Below, piece by piece: positions 33,383 to 43,985 of a stretch of DNA of 64,000 nucleotides. This stretch comes from Taudactylus pleione (Eukaryota > Chordata > Amphibia > Anura > Myobatrachidae), in contig JAUIMM010000016.1 in NCBI GenBank assembly GCA_031769625.1, positions 12,001,501 to 12,065,500 of the forward strand, read 5' to 3'. The notes below the pieces were generated by a model. That model saw only the letters and a program-made list of their open reading frames with translations, made no database searches and was not told the origin of the DNA. The position numbers and the translations under genes are program-made. Numbering within the stretch: the stretch's first letter is position 1; every line of letters begins with the position of its first letter.

Positions 33383-33541
33383 ATGGCAATCAGGATAGTG
33401 CTACATCTTATTGCACTGTGTCACTTAATATCAGTGACTGAGACTTCTTTTATCCAACTTAATAATGGAAATTATGAAGATATTGTCATTGCAATTAATC
33501 CTGGACTACAGGAGAATGTCGAGATTATCAACAAAATTAAG
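33383..33541 (+). CDS. clca: CLCA-family protein, coding exon 1 (residues 1-53)
   Basis: The gene encodes a CLCA protein: a secreted or membrane-tethered zinc metalloprotease-like protein that self-cleaves and modulates calcium-activated chloride conductance (family knowledge). Residues 1-53 begin MAIRIVLHLIALCHLISVTE, a clear signal peptide with cleavage expected near residues 20-22, followed by 'SFIQLNNGNYEDIVIAINP', the hallmark start of the mature CLCA domain. The ATG at 33383 is chosen because it begins the signal peptide; there is no upstream in-frame ATG in the short leader. The exon ends at the donor aag|gtaaaa in phase 0, at the same place as in mammalian CLCA genes. Which paralogue (CLCA1, 2 or 4) cannot be settled: exon 3 looks most CLCA2-like and exon 5 closer to CLCA1/4. 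Confidence 0.93.
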
Positions 33542-34202
33542 GTAAAACTGTTCAAATTCTCTCTCTCTCAGTGTTTCTATAAGAATGTGTAATGTGTTCT
33601 GGTTCTACTGTATGTGCAGTATCATTAAAGTACTAAATGTAGCCTATTGCCACTTACCAAGTCTTACTAAAATGTTGCCTACTTTTGTACAAACTATTTC
33701 CAAAATATATAGCAAATAGGAGAATCCCCACCTGGAAATTATTACCTGAACCAGTAATATAGCTTGTTATCTGGTGAAACCTATGGTTAATTTGCAATGT
33801 ATTCATTTTTAACATTTAGTTCTCGTCAGCTTTCATGGTTTGAGTAATAGAAGAGGCTATTAAAAATGAGAGGTTAGAATGACAGTATTTGTAATGTAAA
33901 TGGATAACATCTGACTCTGGAATTACCTTTTTGCCAAATCCAGCTACTTTCAAGAAATTACCAAAAGCAGCTAACCTATCTAAGGCCTAATTTCTGCATG
34001 CAGTTTTGTTGGGTTTCATCCGATAAGCATATAAACCTGGATATTCTTCTATAGAACTGAGTGCTACAGTATGTTTATACATACATAATTTTTGAAAACA
34101 GGATGTAGTCAAAATTTAGACAGTCAAAAATCAACAGATTACTGAACGTGAGAGTTTCGCTCATCTCTATTAAGCATTTTTTATTTCATTTTTTTATGCT
34201 AG
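33542..34202 (+). other. CLCA intron 1 (661 bp)
   Basis: GT donor and pyrimidine-rich acceptor (ttttttatgctag); no element recognised inside. Confidence 0.85.
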
Positions 34203-34340
34203 GAAATGGTGATAGATGCATCAAATTATCTATTCCAAGCTACAAAGAACAGACTCTCCATAAAGAGTGTGAAAATCTTAATTCCAATAACCTGGACACA
34301 AAACAACTACACAACGCGTGAAAGAGAAACTTATGAAAAG
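34203..34340 (+). CDS. clca: CLCA-family protein, coding exon 2 (residues 54-99)
   Basis: Reads EMVIDASNYLFQATKNRLSI, then 'KSVKILIPITWTQNNYTT' and ends 'RERETYEK'. It matches the CLCA segment 'DMVTxAS.YLFEAT..R.YFKNV.ILIP..W' in spacing. One N-glycosylation sequon (NYT, Asn88). Both ends are phase 0, acceptor tttttatgctag|gaaatg and donor aaaag|gtatga. Exon size and phases equal those of other vertebrate CLCA genes, and no frame damage is seen. Confidence 0.93.
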
Positions 34341-34795
34341 GTATGAAAATTAATGATATTATTCCAAAATGAACGATAATTAAGATAATTTAATAAAAAA
34401 AGGAAAATCGGGGTACTCACAGGAATTTTACAGTGAATAACGTTTTTTACTCCTTAACAAATAATCATGTTTAATCATTATATGATTATTTGTAAAAAAT
34501 ATAAAAAAGTTTACCTCTTTAAAAGACATGTGAGTGGCTTTTGTTTGCCTTCTTTAATCCTCCTACAAGCAGAGTTTCTGCACTTTATAATACACTCAGC
34601 ATTCTAGAGACAGATAGACCATATAGACTGCACTCTTGTTCTCATTACAGAGAGCAAGTTAGTGGCCAATGTACAAAACACCCTTTATACTAGTGATCAC
34701 TTTATATTGATCACTATATTCTATATATTAAGACCACTGTGGACCCTTCTAATCTCTGGTGGCAATAGAGACATCAGAACTCCGATTTCAATATT
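34341..34795 (+). other. CLCA intron 2, left part
   Basis: Nothing recognised before the MITE at 34803. Confidence 0.4.
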
Positions 34796-34802
34796 CAGGT
34801 TG

Positions 34803-35730
34803 CAGGGCCGCAACTAGGGGGGGGGGCTGGAGGTGCACGTGCACCGGGTGCGCCGCTGTACCCGGTGCCAGTGACCTCCAGCCCAGCGCTGCAGAGAGAC
34901 TCCAAGCCAGACGTCCGCTGGTAGTCGGAGGCTGGAGTTCTCTCCCGAACTCCAGCTTCCGGCTCTCCCCACGGCCACTATGGGGGAGACGTCATGACGT
35001 CTCCCCCATAGTTCCGAGCAGCAACCGGCGGACCGGACGCAATGCTGGATGCAGGAGCAGGGTTCAAGGTAAGTATTTTTTTTTAATAAGCTGCACTACA
35101 GGGGCATGGGCATTATCACAGGGACATTGCTATGGGGGCATGGGCATTACCACAGGGGCATTACTATGGGGGCATGGGAATTACCACAGGAGCATTATTA
35201 TGGGGGCATGGGCATTACCACAGAGGCATTACTATGGGGGCATGGGCACTACAGCGGCATAAGCACTACAGGAGCATTACTATTGGGGCATGAGCACTAC
35301 AGGGGCATGAGCACTACAGGGGCATTACTATTGGGGCATGGGCACTACAGAGGCATTACAACAGGGGCATTTTTATGGGGGCATGGGCATTACCACAGGG
35401 GCATTATAATGGGGGCATGGGCATTACCACAAGAGCATTAATATGGGAGCATGGGCTCTACAGGGGCATTACTATGGGGTATTAACATATGGGCATTACT
35501 ATGGGGGCATTACAATATGGGCACTACTACAGGGGCATTGCTATGGGGCATTTCTATGGGGGCATTATCATATGGGCACTACTACAGGGGCATTACTATA
35601 TGGGTGCTACTACAGGGGCATTACCTCAGGGGACATTACCATAGGGGCACTGCTGCAGGGGGAATTACCAGGGGGGGGGCGCCAAATTACTGTCTTGCCT
35701 CTGGTGACAAAAATCCTAGTTTCGGCCCTG
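34803..35730. mobile_element. hAT-type MITE carrying a minisatellite (CLCA intron 2)
   Basis: Ends 'cagggccgcaactaggg' and 'cctagtttcggccctg' are inverted. The target duplication CAGGTTG (34796-34802, 35731-35737) is exact over 7 bp. The left third is GC-rich with an inverted 'gggggagacgtcatgacgtc' palindrome near 34985; the remainder is a 34-bp tandem array. Confidence 0.85.
35100..35660. repeat. 34-bp minisatellite inside the MITE
   Basis: The unit 'catgggcattaccacagggg' plus 'cattactatggggg' repeats about 8 times, then degenerates into shorter 'ggggcattac' variants. 34 is not a multiple of 3, so all three frames stay open and give repetitive false proteins. Confidence 0.9.
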
Positions 35731-35737
35731 CAGGTTG

Positions 35738-36323
35738 TCCTTGTGTGACCAAGTAACATAAATTATATTTAGCTAAAGCTGGAAGTTATATTGTGTTAAA
35801 AATATGGTTATGGCTTGATAGCCTATAATATATGGTATAATATACAATAAAGGTAAAGGTCATAAAAGGATGGCAAAACAGTAGCAAATTGAATTAAAGG
35901 TATTACACAAGGCGTTATAAAGTTAGCTGCTTCAGCAACATTAAGAAATTGCAGCTAATTTAATAAATAGAATAACATGTTAAAAGGAGTTATATATAGA
36001 TAAGTTTTCTAAGTATCTTCTGAAAGAATAAACCAATGTTATACATATTTCTAATGACTATTTGGCGAGAGGGCAGGACACATTTGGGTGACTGGTGAGA
36101 GAGAGGCCCTATTGATGGGGCATGTGGACCTGTGTTCCAGTGAGGGGAAAGCAGGGTATGTTCTCCTGGCATGCCGGAGTTGAGATATAACAACATGGAG
36201 CTACGGTGTCCAGGGAGTTTTAGAGCGCATGTGCCAGCAAAACCATGCCCACAAAGCCCCTAATTCGCTAAGAGAGAAAAGTGGGATTTAACTGTATTAA
36301 AAAACATTAGTTATTGGATGGTT
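35738..36323 (+). other. CLCA intron 2, no feature seen
   Basis: AT-rich on the left; nothing supported. Confidence 0.3.
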
Positions 36324-36326
36324 ACA

Positions 36327-36653
36327 GGGCCTGATTCAGAGTTGGGAATAGAGTGAGATATCTCTCTCAACTGATCATCTTGGTGAATCCATGCGGCACT
36401 GCAGGTGGGGCAGATTTAAAATGTGCAGAGAGATTTAGATTTGGGAGGGAGGTGTCCAAACTGACATCTAAATTGTAGAGTAATAATAAAGCTGTGCAGT
36501 ATTTGTGGGCTACATGTAAAAGCAGCCAGTATTTACACTACATGCAAAAATAAAATGATGTATTTATTTACACCCATTGCATTGCAACATGGTTTGTCCA
36601 GGTACACAGTTAAGTGCTATCTCTCTCTCTATTCCCAACTCTGAATCAGGCCC
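36327..36653. mobile_element. GGGCCTGATTCAG MITE, 327 bp
   Basis: Termini 'gggcctgattcagagttggg' and its complement are perfect over at least 27 bp. ACA on both sides (36324-36326, 36654-36656). Confidence 0.85.
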
Positions 36654-36894
36654 ACAGTTTGATAAATAGCTGTGGGAAAATATAGAATAACGTTGAAACA
36701 GATAGGGAAAGCAATTGTTAATTAACATACTGTATGTTTTTAGTTTAGTTGATAAATGAGCCTGTGAGAGAGCCCACAAGTGTCAGTGGACAGCTTGCAG
36801 GTACATTACAACTTCCAGAGGCCAGAGTCTCTACTCAGATGTACACTACAGTACAAGCTTTCTGCCAGAGCTGTTCCACTGCTTGCCATACAAT
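36654..36894 (+). other. CLCA intron 2 spacer
   Basis: No feature seen. Confidence 0.3.
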
Positions 36895-37502
36895 GGGGTC
36901 TATGTACTAAGCCTTGGAGAGAGATAAAGTGGATTGAGATAAAGTACCAGCCAATCAGCTACTAACTGTCACTTTAAAGGCTATGGCCCCCATTTATCAA
37001 TGATGCATAACCCCTTTAGCTCTCACTAAGGCGGTTATGCAGGTTTATGGATTTAACAAACAGCGGTAATCTTAGATTAACGCTGTTTGTCAAGCATCAC
37101 TATAATCATCTTTTAGATGGCGAGAGCGATGCGGGCCTCATTGCCTACAATGGATACCCGGTAGTGCCTTTTAGCGAAGCATTTCAGGCCAGGTCCCCGT
37201 GTCCTACACATGCGCAGACAGACCGTCGTGCATGCGCATAACATTGGAGCCCCGCCGCTGCCAGCAGCCCAGCAGAGGATGAGGACTTTGCTAGACTTCG
37301 TGGGACCTTGCCGGAGGGGTAAGTATTGTTAAATACTAGTCAATTTTTTGTTTGTATCACAATGACACTAAATGAAAACTGTCACTGGTGTTTAATATCA
37401 CTGATAAATGGGAGCCAGTGTTTGAAAAGTGAAAGGAGAGGTTTGGTTGGCACTTTATATCCATCCACTTTATCTCTCTCCAAGGCTTAGTACATAGACT
37501 CC
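36895..37502. mobile_element. 'ggggtctatgtactaag' MITE, with nested insertion
   Basis: The left 'ggggtctatgtactaagcct' and right 'aaggcttagtacatagact' ends and the inner 'gagagataaagtgga' / 'tccactttatctctctc' arms are inverted. The same family is at 59757-60526. A second MITE splits the left arm from the right. Confidence 0.8.
36985..37416. mobile_element. Nested 'ggcccccatttatca' MITE
   Basis: Ends 'ggcccccatttatcaatga' and 'tcactgataaatgggagcc' are inverted. 'tggatttaacaaacagcg' and 'cgctgtttgtcaa' pair inside. It interrupts the host MITE where the copy at 60.4 kb reads continuously. Confidence 0.75.
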
Positions 37503-38110
37503 TATATAATGACAGTCAGTGGAGCAGGAGCAGCATCAGAAAGCTTGTACTGTGGACCTGACTAAGCTGCGCTCGCTCGCATCAAAAAGGGACCAGGTAT
37601 TCTAATAGCACTATCGTACGGCAAGGCACAAGGACGCCCTCTATGTCTTAGCTAGCGGCAGCTGTGCAATCGCAAAATAGTGTAATGCCGCTCTCTTCCC
37701 ACCCACAGCTAACATCATCTCCAGGAAGTGTTTAACACCATTGGGAACATTGAGAGCCATCGGAAGCACTTGCAGTGCTTGTGGGAGCTCTACCAGTAAA
37801 ATTACACCTGCTGCCGCGTCAAATGATGCACCCATGATGCACCTTTGCTAATTATGTACACCCAGTAAATGCCGTTTTGACGGCCAGACAAGCCTGCTTT
37901 CGCAGCACCACTCCCCCGTTCACAAGCACCTTCCCCTGTTGCCACCCACAAATGGCACTGTCACTGAAAGTAGCGTCCATACTGTGTATTACGAGCGCAC
38001 GATTCCCGATCGCAGAAACTGGCTTGCGCACGCGCATTGCGAATTATATGCATGCGCAGATGGGCGACTATCGGCCACAGCAAGCATCCGCAGTTTAGCG
38101 ACCGGGTCTG
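37503..38110. mobile_element. Truncated MITE related to 22682-23040
   Basis: Shares 'gacgccctctat', 'atctccaggaagtg', 'ccattgggaacattgagagc'-like and 'catgcgcagat' words with the copy at 22.7 kb and, in part, with 59774-60373. The right end near 38110 ('agcgaccgggtctgaagc') corresponds to a family terminus; the left end is approximate. Confidence 0.5.
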
Positions 38111-38768
38111 AAGCAGTCCCTGTGTGTCATCACTCACACAGTCACACATAACCTGCCAACGCTGATGCTTCTGCTGTGCTGCTGCCGGTCATACAGTGGA
38201 CTTGAGAGAGCATTACATGGACTTTTGACAGAAAGAACTACTATGTGATTCTACCCCCTGGCCGCAGAGTAGATACACCTCTATTTGTGGGTTTTGTGCA
38301 CAGTTAAGCCCATTATCGCCCCCCCTCCCCTTGCGCATCTCTAGCTATAAGGAGGCTTAAGTGCAAAATGTATCCAAATACATAGCAACAGAAGAAATTT
38401 TGTACACCTGCGCAATAAAAAAAAAAACTGCTAAGCTAGACCAAAGAGTAATTACGTATCTAGATGAACTAGGTCATGCAAGACAGGACATATTATACAA
38501 AATTCAGGCAGTCACAAAGATATGAACACAAATGAATGAGGTCAGAGTGTATGTACTGTAAAACTGTTGTTAGCTTTCATGGATATTATGCACAAGTTTC
38601 CTCTAAATAACAATATACTTTTTTTTATTGTTTTGCTATTTTTACTTTTTGGTGCCGTATATCTTTGTATAGGTAGTAGGTAATAGGGAACTTGTAATTT
38701 GCAAGGTAGGAAGTAATAAATGACATGATTACAGTGAAAACAATTTTGGCATATTTTTGTTCCAACAG
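38111..38768 (+). other. CLCA intron 2, right part
   Basis: No element recognised; ends in the acceptor tgttccaacag. Confidence 0.5.
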
Positions 38769-38919
38769 GCAGACATTATTATCACACATCCTTTTCTGAA
38801 ATACGGAGATGACCCATATACTCTTCAGTATAGAGGTTGTGGGGAACAAGGAAAGTACATTCATTTAACACCTAATCTTTTGTTAAATACCAGCTTGACC
38901 TCAGTATATGGATCTCCAG
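38769..38919 (+). CDS. clca: CLCA-family protein, coding exon 3 (residues 100-150, part)
   Basis: Reads ADIIITHPFLKYGDDPYTLQ, then 'YRGCGEQGKYIHLTPNLLLN' and 'TSLTSVYGSPG'. 'GDDPYTLQY.GCG..GKYIH.TP' is a strongly conserved CLCA block and is closest to CLCA2 by eye. One sequon (NTS, Asn139). It begins in phase 0 and ends with one base of a Gly codon (donor ccag|gtaaaa), completed by exon 4, as in the family. Confidence 0.93.
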
Positions 38920-38925
38920 GTAAAA

Positions 38926-38973
<48 letters not shown>

Positions 38974-39016
38974 TTTGTGTACATTTTGCATTTTAGTACC
39001 GCTCTGTTTATTATAA
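38920..39016 (+). repeat. (AT)n microsatellite at start of CLCA intron 3
   Basis: TA run at 38932-38970, 12 bp after the splice donor. Confidence 0.9.
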
Positions 39017-39698
39017 GGCTGATGCAGAGTTGAACATACATCTGGTGTCAGAGTGCATCTAGCAAATTTTGGCAGCACACATACTCCAGAACCAAGCATA
39101 CGCAGCTACAGGCGATGTAGAGCATATTTGTGACTTTTCAGCTGCCCTCTCTGGTAGGGGGCAACCAGATCAGTGCAGAAGCGGCCTGGCAATATCATAG
39201 GTGGGCGTTACCGGGCATGGCATCGAAATCACGTCATCATGGCCCCGCCCAGCTCTACAATACTGAGATTAACAGCATTGCAAAGCAAGAGCAGGGCTAC
39301 AATGACTTGATTCAGTGCGAATTGAGTCATCGGCCCCTTCCAAACCACCCATTTTCGGATGGTAAGCAGGAGTGGGGGTGCGTGGGGCAGCAGGGGTGCA
39401 CGGGAAAGCAGGGGGAGGCAGCTGGACCAGTAGACTTGACCTCTCCTGCAAGGGGCCTGGAGAGCCACCTCATTTTCAGGGAGCCTCCCAGCCATTGCCT
39501 GAGAGTTAGCAAGTGTGATGCAGACTCATATGCATTTCAGTTACATATGCACTGAAGGGACGTTCGCTCATAGGCAAGGTTCAGAGAGGGTGTGTTATTA
39601 AGTCTGTGAACTATATAGAATTGAACTACACATTTAATTCTGTGCACACAATTTGGTAGCAATTGAGGCCAAATTGCAATCAATGCTGCATCAGGCCC
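39017..39698. mobile_element. GGCYTGATGCAG MITE (CLCA intron 3)
   Basis: Left 'ggctgatgcagagttga' and right 'gctgcatcaggccc' are inverted. Internal stems are weaker than in the other members. Confidence 0.55.
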
Positions 39699-39980
39699 TT
39701 CTTGTTTTGCTGTAAAATATCTTTGATTTTGATGGATGAATAAAGTATTATAGATTTGCTACTAGAAATATTTATCCCAAATGTCTGTCCAAGCACACCT
39801 TTCCAGATTCCAAATGAGCAAATGACAGGCAATGCCCCAACCTGCTATGTCATGCAGTGCTCCTATCTTGGAAGACATTCTCTTTTTGTCATTACGAAAT
39901 TAGAATTATTGAGAAAAGTCTAGAACTTTTGGGTTCCTAATAACCAGCAGCATTTTTCCACTACCTTTGTCGTGTTTGAT
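39699..39980 (+). other. CLCA intron 3 spacer
   Basis: No feature seen. Confidence 0.3.
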
Positions 39981-39988
39981 GTGTGAAA

Positions 39989-40390
39989 GGAATCGGTATG
40001 AAATACCGACAGTAGGGATACTGGTGGTCAGAATCCCGATGCCGGGATCCCGGCAGGGTTAACATACCGACATTTGCTGGTCGGTATACTAACCCTTCTA
40101 CTCTCCCTACCCTAACCCTCCCTCCCTGGTGCCTGAACCTAACCTTGCCCCCTAGTGCCTAAACTTAACCTCTTCCTCCGGGCACCCCAAGCCTAAACCT
40201 CTCATTCCTTAGTGCCTAACCCTAACCCTCCCCCTAGTGCTTAACCCTAACCCTCCTTCCAACCCTGTTACTTAACTTCGGCATTCGCAGAGTCCGGGAT
40301 GCCGGTGCCGGGAATCTGACCGGTGTTGGTATTCTGGCGCTGGTAATGTAAGCTTTGGTATCCTGACCGCCAGGATGCCGAACGCATACC
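39989..40390. mobile_element. MITE with telomere-like core, copy 2
   Basis: Exact 8-bp flanks GTGTGAAA (39981-39988, 40391-40398). The ends contain 'cggtatgaaataccgac' and 'gccgaacgcatacc'; inner 'cagaatcccgatgccggg' pairs with 'gatgccggtgccgggaatc'. The core at 40085-40265 is CCTAA/CCCTAACCCT-rich ('cctaaccctaaccctcccc'). Confidence 0.75.
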
Positions 40391-40398
40391 GTGTGAAA

Positions 40399-41199
40399 TA
40401 GTCTTTTCTATTTTTACACGGTATCAGTTAGAGGACTAATTAATGTAAAATAAAATAAATACAGTAAACTGAGAAAATACTGTATGAAAAATATATTTCT
40501 GTAATTTTGCAAGCTTTATTACAGTAGTCATTGAAGTTTGGTGTACATACTGTAGTAAAACATACAACACCCAATCAAACTCAGATTTCTGATATTGTAT
40601 GTTCTAAACCTTCTAAAATGACCGAATAAATATTTGTGAATATGTTAGTACATCTTGTATATAAATTAACGTGGATTTTAGATTTAGCAGCTTTTTAAGA
40701 CATTCTGCCTATGCATATAATTGAATTATAATGCAATTAAAATAATTATAAAACAATTGTTAGAATTACGGCAGTAGTGCTCATTGCTGCTCTAGAATGA
40801 AATGTGTGACATACTGTATATACTGTATATGTGCCATGTGAGCAATAATATTTACCTGGAACTTCTATTGAAATATCAACTAGTACAGATGGAATAGTTT
40901 TTATAGCAGATCACATGATTCATCAATTAGTTACTAACTAGAAAATGTACACTTGTGCAATTGAAATAAATGGACATAGCTGTTAAATTATAAATTGTGA
41001 TTCACTCCTTAATATGCACTAAGCATGCTCCATCAATCAGTATGGGATGCTATACATTGTACATTACTGCATATGTATAATCTGTAATACAGAATTATGT
41101 CACCCTTTCTCCACAATAACTGAAAACAATTTAGATAAACTTAATGTTACATTTTTACTCACAGAGAAGCAAATACATTTTATTTGCTTATTTACACAG
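40399..41199 (+). other. CLCA intron 3, right part
   Basis: AT-rich, no element recognised; acceptor tatttacacag. Confidence 0.5.
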
Positions 41200-41308
41200 G
41201 AAGAATATTTGTCCATGAATGGGCACATTTTCGATGGGGTGTTTTTGATGAGTATAGTACTGATAATCCCTACTACATTTCTGGAGATCGCAAAGTGCAA
41301 GCTACAAG
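41200..41308 (+). CDS. clca: CLCA-family protein, coding exon 4 (residues 150-186, metalloprotease motif)
   Basis: After completing Gly150, it reads RIFVHEWAHFRWGVFDEYST, then 'DNPYYISGDRKVQAT' and two bases of Arg186. HEWAH (155-159) is the HExxH zinc site, with His155, His159 and catalytic Glu156 intact; the following 'WGVFDEY' supplies the usual third acidic ligand. In CLCA proteins this site drives self-cleavage. The exon is not readable in the other two frames. Acceptor acacag|gaagaa, donor acaag|gtaaca. Confidence 0.95.
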
Positions 41309-41382
41309 GTAACATTTTTATAACTAATAATACTTATTAATAATCGTCATGATCATCATCATAATAATATTAGTACATTAAT
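41309..41382 (+). other. Start of CLCA intron 4 (41309-61855, 20,547 bp)
   Basis: The intron joins exon 4 (…AG) to exon 5 (G TGC…) in phase. It is several times longer than introns 1-3 and holds the elements listed from here to 61.8 kb. No missing exon is required: the protein aligns without a gap across it. Confidence 0.85.
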
Positions 41383-41387
41383 AATCA

Positions 41388-41650
41388 GTGCCATAACAAG
41401 GAGGGCTGCCACACGGAACCCGCATGTGACTGCAGGGTGCCTGGAATTGCACCCTGCAGCCAGTAGCACTACAGTACAGAGCAGCCAGAGCACTGAGGGG
41501 AAGCTGTCTGGTCCATCCTTAGGACACCCCGGACAGTGCTCTACTTTCCAGTGCAGCGGCCTCGCCCCCTTGGCGTAACATCATGATGTCACAGGTTTAG
41601 GGGGCGGAGGATAGCACAGAGCATATTGGCATCCTGTTACACTGCTGGTA
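41388..41650. mobile_element. hAT-type MITE fragment
   Basis: 'cagtgccataacaagga' resembles the cagggccgtaattag end at 32433. Contains GC-rich 'ctgcagggtgcctggaattgcaccctgcag' hairpin near 41430-41460. The right end was not found. Confidence 0.45.
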
Positions 41651-42111
41651 ATAATTATACTTTTATGCTGTTTTTTTCTAATAATAGAAATGTATGAACT
41701 CCATGAGAATGGTACTAAAAAGGAGCTCTATTAGTTGTCAGGCAAAATGTACCAATCGTAAGCTCATATGGTGCACAATTAACTTGTGCACAACTTACTG
41801 TGCAAAAAGATAACTGTCATCAAAAGCAGCAACCAATCATATATTTGCTATCATTTTGTAAAATGCATTTCCAAAATGACATTACAAAAGTGAGTGAATG
41901 CTAATGGTTACAGTTCACTGTGCTTCAGTTTTTGTAAATGTCCAAAGACTGTTTCTAACTACCTTTTGGAATATATGAAATATGATTATTGTGTGTATGG
42001 TGAAAAAGACAAGCATCCTATTGCATATGTACAAACAAAGATGGGATGTCAGAGAAAGTGGAAGTTGGATGTTCCATGTCTCAGCCCAGTGCTTGGAAAA
42101 TATGTACAGAA
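41651..42111 (+). other. No feature seen
   Basis: AT-rich intron sequence. Confidence 0.3.
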
Positions 42112-42280
42112 TGGTTCTCAACGCCAGTCCTCAAGTACCACCAACAGGTCATGTTTTCTGTATTTCTATAATCATGCACATGGAATTAATCTATTTTGCT
42201 GGGTCAGCAATTATCCCACCAGCTTCCACAGCTTCAAAACATGAACTGCTGCGGAAACTTGAGGTTGAGTTGGAAAACCC
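42112..42280. mobile_element. Small inverted-end element 'ggttctcaacgccagtcctc'
   Basis: The left 'ttctcaacgccagtcctcaa' and right 'cttgaggttgagttggaaaa' ends are diverged inverted repeats of the 'gttctcaac..ggtcctcaag' MITE type common in vertebrates. Confidence 0.45.
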
Positions 42281-43680
42281 GTGATATACTGTACAGCATA
42301 ATTCAGTGTGACTCATGAGTTAATAAACAATAGGACTTTATAACAGAATACTACAACTCAACAGCATGAAGGTCATTCATTACCCTACACCACTGAATCT
42401 CTGTGTACGTTTACATAGAGCTGCCTTATTTACATTAAACCAATGATGATATTAATTGTGATATTGAACTCCATGAGAATAGTATTAAATAGAAGCTCTA
42501 TTAGGTGTCAGGCAAAAGTTTGTTGGCATAGTTGCAGGAGCGATCATTTGCAAATGCTAGTTACAGACTACCCCTTGTGTACTAGCATGCACCAGAATGT
42601 ACAAGCACTGAGACACCCACCGGTGATTCTTAACACTCCACCATTGGTGTACGATTGCGTACACCATCAACACTTGCGCTGCCCTATGGCAGGTACAGTT
42701 GCTTCATCTGAACATGGCCTCTGTTGAAGCAGCTGTGTGTCTAAGAACATAGCAGCTTTCACTAACTCTCCTGCAACACTCCCATAACATCATAACATGC
42801 CTACGAGATGGACTTTTTTTGCATTCACTTCAGGCTATTGCCAGTCACCACCCAGGAAGACCTATCACTCTGCTGCTTTATTTATGTTTCTGTCTGATGA
42901 GATCGCAACAGCAACTTTGTGCATACACTCGGAGTAATGAACATGAGCCAAAGGGGTTTTTTGAAGCTGCACATGCGCAGTTGCAAAATATCACTCCAAT
43001 GCGTCCGACCTCAGCTGTGTATCTACCTTTGAATCAGGCCTACTAGTTCATGTATACAAGTTCAATAAAACATTTACAGTGTATTTCACAGCAATCAGCT
43101 CTAACAAAAAGCAGATACACATCCTTAGGAAATCAGCAAATGGAAATCCAAAATATTTGGACAATTATTCTCAACAGCACATGCACGTGGGAATAGCTTC
43201 AAATTTAATTGCTATATTGCCAAAGTACTGTACTGTACTTATTTAAAATGTATATTGAGTGCATATGATGCTAACCAAATCAACACAACCAGCTTTTAAT
43301 TTGTTCAACAAAAATATTGTTTGTATGAAAATAGTGCACAATTAATTTAACCAAAAAAAGTTTTTATTTAACTTTTGATGATTTTGATATAATTGAGTTA
43401 AATTATTAAAATGTATTAAAATGTATGGAGTCAGTTGTTAGATTATATTGGCAGCTTCCTCATTGATGGTTTTGTTTTGCCTTCTTCTGGCTCAACAGTT
43501 ATAGCATAGCAAGCACTGTACGTATATAGAATTTAGCATGTCTAATATACATTATATTGACCAACCAAGGGCAAAAATATCTATTTCTAATGTGTCCTGT
43601 TGTTGATTTTGTTTTGTGGACATATCAAAAGAAACAAATTGCAGATATCATTGATTTAAAATATTTTGGGGTATATGTAT
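42281..43680 (+). other. Intron 4, one MITE remnant
   Basis: At 43030 'tttgaatcaggcctac' looks like a right end of the GGGCCTGATTCAG family; its left end was not found. Nothing else supported. Confidence 0.35.
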
Positions 43681-43985
43681 AATAATAATAATTTTATTTA
43701 AATAGCGCTTTTCTCCTGTAGGACTCAAAGTCGCTTTACAGACATCAGAAAACATGGTACATTATACAGAGATTTGGTATGCAAAAAATAGAAAACCACA
43801 CAGAGAAAAAAAAACAACCAAAACTTAGAGAGCACAATAAGCATATTGCAGGGTTGGTCCAGACATTTTGGAAAATAACTTCCATGGGTAATATATTTCA
43901 CCCACGAAAGGTTCCAAATGAGGTATTCATCTTGGGCGCACTATATATTATTACCCTGGGTAGAATAGGTTACGCCTGGAAGAAA
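43678..43985 (-). mobile_element. LINE 3'-end fragment
   Basis: 'taataataattttatttaaa' then 'tagcgcttttctcctgtagg' and 'actcaaagtcgctttaca' parallels 62440-62545, the 3' end of the LINE fragment in intron 5, including the (ATA)n tail. No coding part is visible. Confidence 0.6.

Noticed and set aside
34759..35756. Long open frames with Gly/His/Tyr repeats
   Set aside because: They run through the 34-bp minisatellite, stay open in several frames at once and have no start context or homology.
41047..41340. A 97-residue open frame over CLCA exon 4
   Set aside because: It is in a different frame from the exon; the conserved HEWAH reading is in the neighbouring frame between splice sites.
41894..42244. 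A 116-residue open frame as a CLCA exon or separate gene
   Set aside because: No family similarity, no splice-site fit, and its 3' half overlaps a small inverted-end repeat.
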